Source: Thioclava pacifica DSM 10166 (GTDB taxonomy: Bacteria > Pseudomonadota > Alphaproteobacteria > Rhodobacterales > Rhodobacteraceae). Taken from it: a DNA stretch of 64,000 bases. Every line of letters starts with the position of its first letter. Position 1 is the first letter of the stretch. This document shows positions 27,845-35,473 of this stretch, piece by piece. The stretch spans positions 1-64,000 of the forward strand of contig NZ_AUND01000040.1 of assembly GCF_000714535.1 (NCBI RefSeq). The letters are read 5' to 3'. The translations under genes and the position numbers were made by a program. The notes beneath the pieces were generated by a model, which was not told the origin of the DNA, did no database searches, and saw only the letters and a program-made list of their open reading frames with translations.

Positions 27845-28609
27845 ATGGCACTGAATTTTCGACAGAGCGAGATTCTCGAGATCGCGCGCAACGAGGGGCG
27901 CGTCGGGGTCGAGGCGCTGGCCGAGCGTTTCAACGTCTCCTTGCAGACGATCCGGCGCGACCTCACCGATCTGGCCGATGCGGGTCACCTGGAGCGGGTG
28001 CATGGCGGCGCGGTGATCCGCACCGGCGTCGTGAATTTCGCCTATGAGGAGCGCCGCCGGATGAACGAGGCCGCAAAGGCCGCGATCGGGCGGGCCTGTG
28101 CGCAGGCGATCCCCGACAACAGCTCGATCATTCTCAATCTCGGTACAACGACCGAGGCGGTTGCGCGCGAATTGCTGGGCCATCGCAACATCACCGTGGT
28201 CACCAACAACATCAACGTCGCCAATATTCTTCTGGCCAATGAGAGTTGCGAAATCCTTGTCGCGGGCGGCAATCTGCGGCGCTCGGATGGCGGATTGGTG
28301 GGCGATCTGACGGCGGATTTCATTCGCGAGTTCAAGGTCGATTTCGCGGTGATCGGGGCTTCGGGTCTCGATGCGGATGGCGACCTTCTCGACTACGATC
28401 TGGCCGAGGTGCGTGTGAGCCGCACGATCCTGCGCCAGGCGCGCACGAAATTCCTCGTGACTGATGCGTCGAAGCTCGCACGCTCGGCTCCGGTGCGGCT
28501 GGCCTCGCTGAGCGAACTTGACCGGGTGTTCATCGACGCGCCCCTGCCGGGCGATCTCGCACAGCTTTGCGCCGAGGCAGAGACCGAGGTCACCGTCGTC
28601 GGGCCGTGA
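27845..28609 (+). CDS. DeoR/GlpR-family transcriptional regulator
   Basis: This 254-residue regulator has an N-terminal DeoR winged helix (RQSEILEIARNEGRVGVEALAERF, then VSLQTIRRDLTDLADAGHLERVHGGA, given as consecutive blocks) and the C-terminal sensor domain with SSIILNLGTTTEAVAREL and IGASGLDADGDLLDYDLAEVRVSRTI. Such sensors bind phosphorylated sugars or intermediates. GGAGG precedes the ATG at 27845; a longer frame from 27782 lacks a ribosome site. It is adjacent to the iron operon (divergent) and to the polysaccharide cluster (convergent) but has no obvious sugar operon here, so its target is likely elsewhere. GlpR is one option. Confidence 0.85.
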   Translation: MALNFRQSEILEIARNEGRVGVEALAERFNVSLQTIRRDLTDLADAGHLERVHGGAVIRTGVVNFAYEERRRMNEAAKAAIGRACAQAIPDNSSIILNLGTTTEAVARELLGHRNITVVTNNINVANILLANESCEILVAGGNLRRSDGGLVGDLTADFIREFKVDFAVIGASGLDADGDLLDYDLAEVRVSRTILRQARTKFLVTDASKLARSAPVRLASLSELDRVFIDAPLPGDLAQLCAEAETEVTVVGP

Positions 28610-28612
28610 TCC

Positions 28613-30088
28613 TCACCCGCGCCGGAGCGTCTTGCGGTAGACCCTGCGCAGCGGTTGGCCGAGCCCGGTGCCCATGAGCGCGCGGATCACGCTGCGCCGC
28701 AATCTCAGCAGGGCGAAGCGGGCGCGCAGTGCTCCGGGGCGGCGTGGGGCACCGGTGTTTTGTGCGGCGAGCAACGGCTCGATCCGCAGCAGATCCTCGC
28801 GATCCTGCCCGGCGAGACGGTGCGTCTTCAAGGCGGCAACTTCCGGCAGGCTGACGAAACTCAGCCCAGCATAGCGAAAATGCAGCGCGGGATCGCGCAG
28901 TATCTCGGCGGGCGGCGCGCTGTGATGGCCGCCGTCGTGCCGTTCGATCGCGCTGCCCGCTGGCGCCTCGGGTAGCGGCGCGGCGGAAATCACGTCGATA
29001 TCGGAGGGCGGACGCAGCCCGTAAAGCCCCATCACCATGCCGGTATCCACGGCAAACGCCTCGGGGGCCAAACCCCGCGTATCGCGCCAGTGCGCAAGCG
29101 TTTCGAGATGGCGGCGGGTCTCTGGAAAGGCCATCGGCTCCCCATATTCGAGGAAATGCCGCGCATTCGGATTGAGCAGAAGATGCGCCAGCTCCACCGC
29201 TTCTGCATGGGTGTCGGTGATATGAACCGAGCTTTTCGCAATCTTGTAGAGCGCGCGGATCTCGTCTTTCAGCGCGACCCGGTCGCGCTCGGGTGGAGCG
29301 TCGAAAATGAGCACACGCAGCGGGCCGGGACCGGAGAAACATTCCATCAACTTGCGCCGGATGCCGGGGAAGTTGTCTTCGGCCGGGCCAAGCCACGGCT
29401 CGTTCGGATAGACGCGCGAGAGCAGCGTGTGGCCCGCCTTGAGCGATATCTGCAAGGCGCGGCGATAAATGAGCGGGCCGATCGCCTGTTCGACCTCGCG
29501 CTCGCGCCCCTTGGCGGCAGGCCACAGGAGCGCAACCGCGGCATGCGGCATCGCCTCGACCATGCGGATCGCGGCCGCGTCGAGATCGGCCGCATCCATG
29601 CCGCGCCCCGCAAAAAACCGGTAATCGAAAATCTTCGGCTCCAGCCCTGTCTCGACCGCCGTGACCGTCTCGCCGAGGGCGATGGCACAGGCGGCGCGGT
29701 GGCCCGCATTGAGCAAGCTGCCGTCTAAGGCAAGCGGCACGAGGCTGCGCTTCGGGTCGAAGCCGCCCCTTTCCATGCTCGCCATCAACGCTTCGAAATC
29801 GTCGCGAAAACGGGTGATGCCCGCCTTGCCGTCGCTGCCGGGCTCGATCATGTCCCCTAGCGAGAACGCGGCGATGTGGTCTTCATAGAGCCGGTCTGCG
29901 AAGGGCGAGCCGCCTGTGCGTCGCCCGTCGAGCCACAAGAGTTTGAAGCCGAGATCGAAGCGGTTCCAGCTCGGCGTCGGGACGAAGGTTTTCAGCGGCA
30001 ACTCGGTCAGAGCGGGGTCGATCTGGCGCGCCAGAAATTCGTCGATCCGGGTCTCGAGCGCGGCGCGGGGCAGGGTGGTTTGCGTCAT
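28613..30088 (-). CDS. Unrecognised 491-aa protein with ParB-like and nucleotidyltransferase-like segments
   Basis: No signal peptide or membrane segment is present. Around residues 119-137 the sequence DGSLLNAGHRAACAIALGE resembles the GHRR pocket of ParB/Srx-like domains. A middle block (LRVLIFDAPP, then KDEIRALYKIAKSSVHITD) is followed by GLRPPSDIDVIS near residue 373, where a DxD-type pair looks like a nucleotidyltransferase metal site. The Arg-rich C-terminus could contact membrane or nucleic acid. It is coupled (ATGA, 30085-30088) behind a GT4 glycosyltransferase. That suggests a role in sugar activation or modification for the polysaccharide, but the assignment is speculative. Confidence 0.6.
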   Translation of the reverse strand: MTQTTLPRAALETRIDEFLARQIDPALTELPLKTFVPTPSWNRFDLGFKLLWLDGRRTGGSPFADRLYEDHIAAFSLGDMIEPGSDGKAGITRFRDDFEALMASMERGGFDPKRSLVPLALDGSLLNAGHRAACAIALGETVTAVETGLEPKIFDYRFFAGRGMDAADLDAAAIRMVEAMPHAAVALLWPAAKGREREVEQAIGPLIYRRALQISLKAGHTLLSRVYPNEPWLGPAEDNFPGIRRKLMECFSGPGPLRVLIFDAPPERDRVALKDEIRALYKIAKSSVHITDTHAEAVELAHLLLNPNARHFLEYGEPMAFPETRRHLETLAHWRDTRGLAPEAFAVDTGMVMGLYGLRPPSDIDVISAAPLPEAPAGSAIERHDGGHHSAPPAEILRDPALHFRYAGLSFVSLPEVAALKTHRLAGQDREDLLRIEPLLAAQNTGAPRRPGALRARFALLRLRRSVIRALMGTGLGQPLRRVYRKTLRRG

Positions 30089-31188
30089 GCCGCGACCTTC
30101 CCTTCCTGACCGAGCGTGATCAGCCGGTCGATCAGCGCGTCGAAATTGCGTTTCCCATCAAAGCGCTGCGCGGCTTGCGCGCGCGCAGCCGCGCCCATCC
30201 GGGCCCGCAGGGCGGGATCGTCGATCAGTGCCGAGAGCGCCGCGACAAAGCCCGCATCGTCCTCGGCGGCGACAAGCCGTCCGGTCACCCCCTCCTCGAC
30301 CAGATCGGGGATGCCGCCAAGCGCGCTGGCCACCACTGGCAAGCCCGCCGCCGCCGCCTCGATCAGCACGAAAGGCGACATGTCGAGCCGGGTCGGCAGG
30401 CAGAAGAGGTCCATTCGCGGCAACAGCTCCTGCATCAGCTGCTTATGCGGCAGGGCGCCGTGGAAGGTGATATCCGGGCCATTGGGCGGTGCCGCCTTGT
30501 CTCCCGAGACGATATGCAGATGGCAACGCCCCGCCAGTGGTCCCGAGACCCAGTCGGCGAGGCGATAGGCGCCTTTGCGGCTCAGATTGTTGCCCACGAA
30601 GAGGACCTGCGGCACTGCATTGAGCGCACCGCCCGCAGGGGGCGGCCATTGGCCGGGGTCGAGCGAGGGCGGCTGGATCGTGATCCTGTCGGGCGCGATC
30701 CCGAAATCCTCACGCAGTGACTCCGCTGCCCAGCGGCTCATCGGGAACAGATGTGCAGCCCTGCGGCACAGCTTCGCCTCGGTCTCGATCTCGGCCGGGC
30801 TCCATCCCGGCAAGGGCAGGTCGCGGGTCAGCGCCGGGCGGGTCGTGTCGAGGGCGAGCGTCACGGGAATATCGCCCACGGGGATCGCGCCGGCCGGCCA
30901 ATGGGCGGCGACATGGATGATATCGGGGCGATGCTGTGCGATGGCTGCCCGGATATCGCGCCCCAGCGCCCCCTGATGCATCGCGATCGGATCGAAAGGC
31001 CGCAAGGCGCGCCCGAGCGTCCCGTCGGCATGGCGGCGTGCGAGCTGCATGGCAAAGCGCGACGGCGCACGGTGCAGCACGGTTGCGCGCAGGTCGTCGC
31101 GCCCGCGCAAGGCGGCTTCGAGCTGGCGCGCATAGGTCGCCCAGCCGAGCACCCCATTGGCCACGAAAAGAAGATGCGTCTGCGCCAT
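30085..31188 (-). CDS. Glycosyltransferase, GT4-like
   Basis: This 367-residue GT-B fold enzyme has an N-terminal acceptor domain (LLFVANGVLGWATYARQLE) and a C-terminal nucleotide domain: VLFVGNNLSRKGAYRLADW, FHGALPHKQLMQELLPRMD and FVLIEAAAAGLPVVAS. In the usual EX7E motif the first acid is Asp (DMSPFVLIE). The start at 31188 is supported by AAGGGA. It overlaps the 491-residue protein (ATGA). It probably adds a sugar to the polysaccharide repeat unit at the cytoplasmic face of the membrane; donor and acceptor are unknown. Confidence 0.85.
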   Translation of the reverse strand: MAQTHLLFVANGVLGWATYARQLEAALRGRDDLRATVLHRAPSRFAMQLARRHADGTLGRALRPFDPIAMHQGALGRDIRAAIAQHRPDIIHVAAHWPAGAIPVGDIPVTLALDTTRPALTRDLPLPGWSPAEIETEAKLCRRAAHLFPMSRWAAESLREDFGIAPDRITIQPPSLDPGQWPPPAGGALNAVPQVLFVGNNLSRKGAYRLADWVSGPLAGRCHLHIVSGDKAAPPNGPDITFHGALPHKQLMQELLPRMDLFCLPTRLDMSPFVLIEAAAAGLPVVASALGGIPDLVEEGVTGRLVAAEDDAGFVAALSALIDDPALRARMGAAARAQAAQRFDGKRNFDALIDRLITLGQEGKVAA

Positions 31189-31339
31189 CAAATCCCTTGC
31201 CCCATCGGGGCGCCGCGTCCGTCCCCATCGGACGCTGTGTGGCAATACCCTGCTCCGCGCTCGCGCGATCCGTCAAGTTGGCGTATGAGAAAGGAATGAT
31301 ATTGTTACCGAATTGCGGACAGGGCGCAAAGGAGCGGGC

Positions 31340-32569
31340 GTGGAGAGAGCAGAGCGAAACAGTCCACGGCTTTCGCATGTCCTGATCGTGAGCGATTTCG
31401 CCGATGTGACCGGGGGGCAGGCGAAAGTCGCAATCGACACGGCGCGGCTTCTGGCGGGCGCGGGGCTGGAAGTGACGTTCTTTGCGGCGACCGGGCCGGT
31501 GAGTCCTTTGCTCTCGCATCCCAAGATCCGCGTGACCTGCCTTGGCCAGCATACGTTGCTCGATAATCCGAGCCGAATGCGCGCGATGCTTTCGGGCTTG
31601 TGGAACCGGTCTGCGGCGCGGGCCTTGCGGGCCGAGATCGCGCGCCACGATCGCGCGCGCACGGTGATCTTGTGCCACGGCTGGGCCAAGGCGCTCTCGC
31701 CGGCGATCGGGCCGGTGCTGACGGCGGGTGGGCTACGCTGCCTCTACACGATGCACGAATATTTCCTCGCCTGTCCCAATGGCGGCTTCTACGACTACCG
31801 CGCGGGCGAGATCTGCACGCGCAAACCGCTGGGTGCGGCCTGCCTGAGCCGCAATTGCGATGCGCGTCATGCGCTGCACAAGGGCTGGAGGGTGGCGCGG
31901 CAGGTCTTGGCGCGTGGGCCGGGGCATCTGCCAGGAGGGTTGCGCGATATCGCCTATATCTCCGAAACGCAGCGCACTGCGATGGCACCGTATTTGCCAC
32001 AAGCCGCGCGGCTCCATCATTTGCCGAACCCGGTGGCAAGCGATGCGCCGCCGGTGGAGGCCGCCGCCAATGATGCCTTCGTCTTCGTCGGACGGCTCTC
32101 GCCAGAGAAGGGCGGTGCGATCTTTGCCGAGGCTGCGAAGACTGCCGGGTTGCACGCGGTCTTCGTGGGCGATGGGCCCGAGGCTGCGCGGATCCGCGAG
32201 ATCAACCCGCAGGCCGAGATCACCGGCTGGGTCACGCCTGACGAGGTGCAGGAGCATCTCGGACGCGCCCGCGCCGTCGTCTTTCCGAGCCTCTGGTATG
32301 AATGTCAGCCGCTGGTTCCGATCGAAGCGCTGCTGCGAGGCGTGCCGGTGGTAACGGGGCGCTGGAGTGCTGCCCATGAGGTCGTCGAGGATGGGGTGAA
32401 CGGGGTGATTTATGACCGTCCCGATGCGCAGGCACTGGCCGAGGCGCTGGGCCGGGTGCAGCGGATCGGGCCCTTCGACAGCAAGACCCTTGCCGAGGCG
32501 GTTTCACCCGCGCGCCATGTCGAAAGCCTCCTTGCGATCTGCGAGGAGATTCTAGGGCGCCCAGCCTGA
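31340..32569 (+). CDS. Glycosyltransferase, GT4 family
   Basis: This 409-residue GT4 enzyme begins with a GTG at 31340: AAAGGAG is 5 nt upstream, and the longer frame from 31313 has no ribosome site. The N-terminal domain holds VLIVSDFADVTGGQAKVAID and the Cys-rich insertion CPNGGFYDYRAGEICTRKPL. The C-terminal domain shows FVFVGRLSPEKGGAIFAEA and the EX7E pair in YECQPLVPIEALLRG. The Cys-rich insert (with CLSRNC) occurs in some capsule mannosyl- or galactosyltransferases. It is divergent from the previous glycosyltransferase and overlaps the convergent sulfotransferase by 18 bases. Confidence 0.87.
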   Translation: MERAERNSPRLSHVLIVSDFADVTGGQAKVAIDTARLLAGAGLEVTFFAATGPVSPLLSHPKIRVTCLGQHTLLDNPSRMRAMLSGLWNRSAARALRAEIARHDRARTVILCHGWAKALSPAIGPVLTAGGLRCLYTMHEYFLACPNGGFYDYRAGEICTRKPLGAACLSRNCDARHALHKGWRVARQVLARGPGHLPGGLRDIAYISETQRTAMAPYLPQAARLHHLPNPVASDAPPVEAAANDAFVFVGRLSPEKGGAIFAEAAKTAGLHAVFVGDGPEAARIREINPQAEITGWVTPDEVQEHLGRARAVVFPSLWYECQPLVPIEALLRGVPVVTGRWSAAHEVVEDGVNGVIYDRPDAQALAEALGRVQRIGPFDSKTLAEAVSPARHVESLLAICEEILGRPA

Positions 32570-33433
32570 GAGATCGAGGCCGAACGCCTCGGCCAGCCGC
32601 GCGTTCCTCTCCGCGAACTCCCGACGCAGATCCGCCATCAGCGCGGCATCGCTGTCCCGCTCGGGCGGGCGGGTGTTGAGTTTGCGATAGAGCCCGCGCG
32701 CCGCCGAATAGAGCCGTCCCTTTGGCAATGCGCCCCGCACCGCGATGTTGAGCCGTTGCAGGGCGCGATTGCGCGGCGTGTAGCTCTCGTTTTCGACCGG
32801 GAAAGCGTAATCGGCATAAAACTCCGGGTCGATCTCGCACCAGGTTGCGATCTCCGTCACCAGACCGGCGGGATCGCTACGCAGCCGGTCGAAGGTCACG
32901 ACCTTCATCCGTGCAGGGCCCAGCCGGTCGCGCCAGCGCTCCAGCCAGGGAAGGTAATCGGCGCAGGTCAGCGCATCCGCCGCAAGTTCATTGCCGCCGA
33001 AGCTCTGACCGCCCGCGCTGAGCGCCGCGAGATAGTCGGGAAAACCCATTTCGGCGGGGATGAAGTCCCAGTTGTCGCGGAAGTAATCATAAAGCGAGCG
33101 GATCTGGCTTGCCGGTTCGCGCAGCACGAAGAGCGCGCGCGCCTCGGGCAGTTCTGGGATCATTGCCAGCGCGGTGCGCGAATAGATTGTGCTGGGCGTG
33201 CCCTCGACGCGTAGCCGGGGGTCACCGTTGGTGGGCGCAAAGGCCTCTTCCAGCCGTTCGATCCCCTGACCGGCGTTAAACGTCGGGCGGAAGACGTGGC
33301 TGTCGGGATCGGCGAAGAAGCAGCTCTCCTTCTCGCGCGAGCCTTGCACCTGCGGGTGATCCGCAAGCCAGCTGAAAAGCGACGAGGTGCCCGCCTTCGG
33401 CACCCCGGCAAGAAAGAGGATCGGCACACTCAT
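32552..33433 (-). CDS. Sulfotransferase (Sulfotransfer_1/3-like)
   Basis: This 293-residue cytoplasmic protein has the PAPS-binding loop GVPKAGTSSLFSWL at its start and the 3'-phosphate segment ALFVLREPASQIRSLYDYF. Together these define carbohydrate or lipid sulfotransferases. It sits in the polysaccharide locus, coupled behind a glycosyltransferase (overlap 33430-33433). Sulfation of a sugar on the exported polymer or its lipid-linked unit is therefore the likely role. A second, different sulfotransferase is at 39077-39907. Confidence 0.85.
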   Translation of the reverse strand: MSVPILFLAGVPKAGTSSLFSWLADHPQVQGSREKESCFFADPDSHVFRPTFNAGQGIERLEEAFAPTNGDPRLRVEGTPSTIYSRTALAMIPELPEARALFVLREPASQIRSLYDYFRDNWDFIPAEMGFPDYLAALSAGGQSFGGNELAADALTCADYLPWLERWRDRLGPARMKVVTFDRLRSDPAGLVTEIATWCEIDPEFYADYAFPVENESYTPRNRALQRLNIAVRGALPKGRLYSAARGLYRKLNTRPPERDSDAALMADLRREFAERNARLAEAFGLDLSGWAP

Positions 33434-34527
33434 CGCCGTGCCTCCAGTTCCGCCAGATGCCCCGCCATGTCTCGGGCGAAGCGGTCCAGCGTGAAACGGC
33501 GTTCGTAGCTTTCGCGCGCTGGGCCACGCATCGCTTGCAGGGCAGGGCGGCTCAGCGCGCTGAGCGCCCCGCTCAGCGCGTCCGGGTCAAGCGCGAAAAC
33601 CAGTCCGGTCTCGCCTGGGATCACCAGCGCGCCCATGTCGCTTCGATCGGAAACGAGAACCGGCGTGCCGTTGCGCAGCGCCTCTGGCACGATCAGCGGC
33701 AACCCCTCCCAGCGCGAGGGAACAATCAACCCATCGGCCGCTGCATAATACCCGTCGAGCGCCTCGGGCGGCTGCCAGCCATGCATCGTCACGCCCTCGG
33801 GCAGATCAGGCATCGCGCCACCGCGCACCGGCCCGCCCACGAGGTGCAGATGCAGATGGGGCGTTGCGGCCCGGGCGCGGGCAAAAGCTGGCAGCAGGAT
33901 GTCGAGACCCTTCTGGTAATCGAACCGTCCGACAAAGAGCAGATGGATTTCGTCTTCGCAGCCGCGGTCGAAAGGGGCAGGGGGCATGTCGGCCTCGCGA
34001 TCGGCCACGGCATTCTCGACCACGACCTGCCGCCCGCGATAGCCATAGCGCCGCGCGAGCGCGAGATCGCCTTGCGAGACATTCACCACCAGATCCGCGA
34101 GCCCGCTCAGCCACCCCTCGATCGCGCGCACGACCCGCCCCTTCGGTGATCCGGGGTCGTAATTGCTGATCGCCCAGGCATGGGCACAATAGAGCGCGGG
34201 GCTGCGGTCGCCCATCGCACGCAAGGCCGCCAGCGCCAGCAGCGAGAAGGTGCTGTTGAAGATATAGATGTCGGGGCTGATCTCACGCCGCGCGGCACGG
34301 AAAGCGCGCAAGAACTGGACGAGTGCTCCAAGGCTGCGCCCGCCGCGCCGGAACCCGATCACCCCCGCGCGGTCCGACAGGATGCGGGCATCTTCTTCGG
34401 GCATGACGATGCTCAGATCATAGCCGTGCGGGGCAAGCGCGCGCAGGCTGTCCTGATACCGCCCGACGCCGCCCAGAGCAGTCTCGCAAAGGCTCAGGAT
34501 GCGTTTTCGATGGGACGATTCGGGCAA
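33430..34527 (-). CDS. Glycosyltransferase, GT4 family
   Basis: This GT4 enzyme of about 365 residues has the N-terminal glycine loop LCETALGGVGRYQDSL and the C-terminal nucleotide domain LLFVGRFDYQKGLDILLPAF. The EX7E pair is in WEGLPLIVPEALRNG. No ATG fits; a TTG at 34527 (GAAAGG 9 nt upstream) is preferred over one at 34536. It is first in a two-gene unit with the sulfotransferase. It probably extends the repeat unit. The promoter should lie in the shared region before the sugar transferase gene. Confidence 0.85.
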   Translation of the reverse strand: MPESSHRKRILSLCETALGGVGRYQDSLRALAPHGYDLSIVMPEEDARILSDRAGVIGFRRGGRSLGALVQFLRAFRAARREISPDIYIFNSTFSLLALAALRAMGDRSPALYCAHAWAISNYDPGSPKGRVVRAIEGWLSGLADLVVNVSQGDLALARRYGYRGRQVVVENAVADREADMPPAPFDRGCEDEIHLLFVGRFDYQKGLDILLPAFARARAATPHLHLHLVGGPVRGGAMPDLPEGVTMHGWQPPEALDGYYAAADGLIVPSRWEGLPLIVPEALRNGTPVLVSDRSDMGALVIPGETGLVFALDPDALSGALSALSRPALQAMRGPARESYERRFTLDRFARDMAGHLAELEARR

Positions 34528-34789
34528 ATTGCTCAACCTTTCAGCGATTGCTCTCGGCAGAATTATACCTAAGCGATGGGAGTTGCTTGATTTTGTGCAC
34601 TCTCGATAAGCCTCTGTTTGTGCACGGCTTACAATGCTGAAAAAATGATCAAATTGTTCGGCTCGCGCGGACAGAGCTCGATTGTGAAGAACATTCCACT
34701 GACTTTCTGACGGAATTGTGTCAGAAATGTGATGCCGGCTTTAGCTGTAAGGGGCAGATCGCCGGCCTCCTTTCTGGGGGTGGGAGAAC
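34528..34789. promoter_or_regulatory. Divergent promoter region of the polysaccharide operons
   Basis: These 262 bases separate the leftward glycosyltransferase from the rightward export operon. The region is relatively AT-rich. It contains two copies of TTTGTGCAC 25 bp apart (34592-34600 and 34617-34625), each with a GTGCAC palindrome, and a perfect inverted repeat at 34704-34727. These are candidate binding sites for a regulator of both operons. Confidence 0.5.
34704..34727. repeat. 24-bp inverted repeat upstream of the exopolysaccharide operon
   Basis: TTTCTGAC (34704-34711) and GTCAGAAA (34720-34727) are exact complements separated by eight bases. The repeat lies about 65 bases upstream of the sugar transferase ATG, a position suited to an operator. 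The regulator is unknown. Confidence 0.55.
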
Positions 34790-35473
34790 ATGCAAGATCA
34801 ATCGTACCAAGTCGATTTTATCGACTTCTCAGGGCGTGGCCAGGAGGCCATGCCGCGCGGTTCCGTCTACGAGCGCTTCGGCAAACGTCCTGTCGATATT
34901 ACCTGTGCCGCAATCCTTCTGATCCTGACCGCGCCGCTGATGGTTGCGATCATGCTCAGGCTGATGCTGACTGGCGGCACGCCGGTCTTCGCGCATCGCC
35001 GGGTCGGGCGCGACGGCCTCTCGTTTCGCTGTTACAAGTTTCGCACGATGCGCAAGGATTCCTCGCGCGTATTGCGCTTCGTACTGCGCACCGATCCGGC
35101 AGCGGCCGAGGAATGGGCCGGTGCGCAAAAGTTGCTCGACGATCCGCGCGTGACCCGGATCGGGCTTTTTCTGCGCAAGACCAGCCTTGATGAATTGCCG
35201 CAGCTTTTCAATGTTTTGCGGGGCGATATGAGCATGGTCGGGCCGCGCCCCGTCACCGATCGCGAGCTTGCGCGCTATGGCCGCTACCTTCCGGCCTATC
35301 TGTCGGTGCGGCCAGGCGTGACCGGGCTCTGGCAGGTCCATGGTCGCGGCACGACGCTGTTTTCCGAGCGCGTCGAGATGGACGTGGCCTATGTCCGCAA
35401 GATCCGGCTCTTCACCGATCTGAAACTCATGCTCCAGACCGCGGAAGTGGTGTTTCGGAGGTCGGGCAGTTGA
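34790..35473 (+). CDS. Polyprenyl-phosphate sugar-1-phosphate transferase (ExoY/WcaJ-like)
   Basis: This 227-residue bacterial sugar transferase lacks the multi-spanning N-terminus of WcaJ, so it has the short ExoY/PglC-like form. It has one re-entrant hydrophobic segment (ITCAAILLILTAPLMVAIML), then FRCYKFRTMR, TRIGLFLRKTSLDELPQLFN and VLRGDMSMVGPRPV, all diagnostic. It loads the first sugar phosphate on undecaprenyl phosphate, starting the repeat unit. GGGAGAAC lies just before the ATG. The next gene starts at its stop codon (TTGA overlap). Confidence 0.92.
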   Translation: MQDQSYQVDFIDFSGRGQEAMPRGSVYERFGKRPVDITCAAILLILTAPLMVAIMLRLMLTGGTPVFAHRRVGRDGLSFRCYKFRTMRKDSSRVLRFVLRTDPAAAEEWAGAQKLLDDPRVTRIGLFLRKTSLDELPQLFNVLRGDMSMVGPRPVTDRELARYGRYLPAYLSVRPGVTGLWQVHGRGTTLFSERVEMDVAYVRKIRLFTDLKLMLQTAEVVFRRSGS

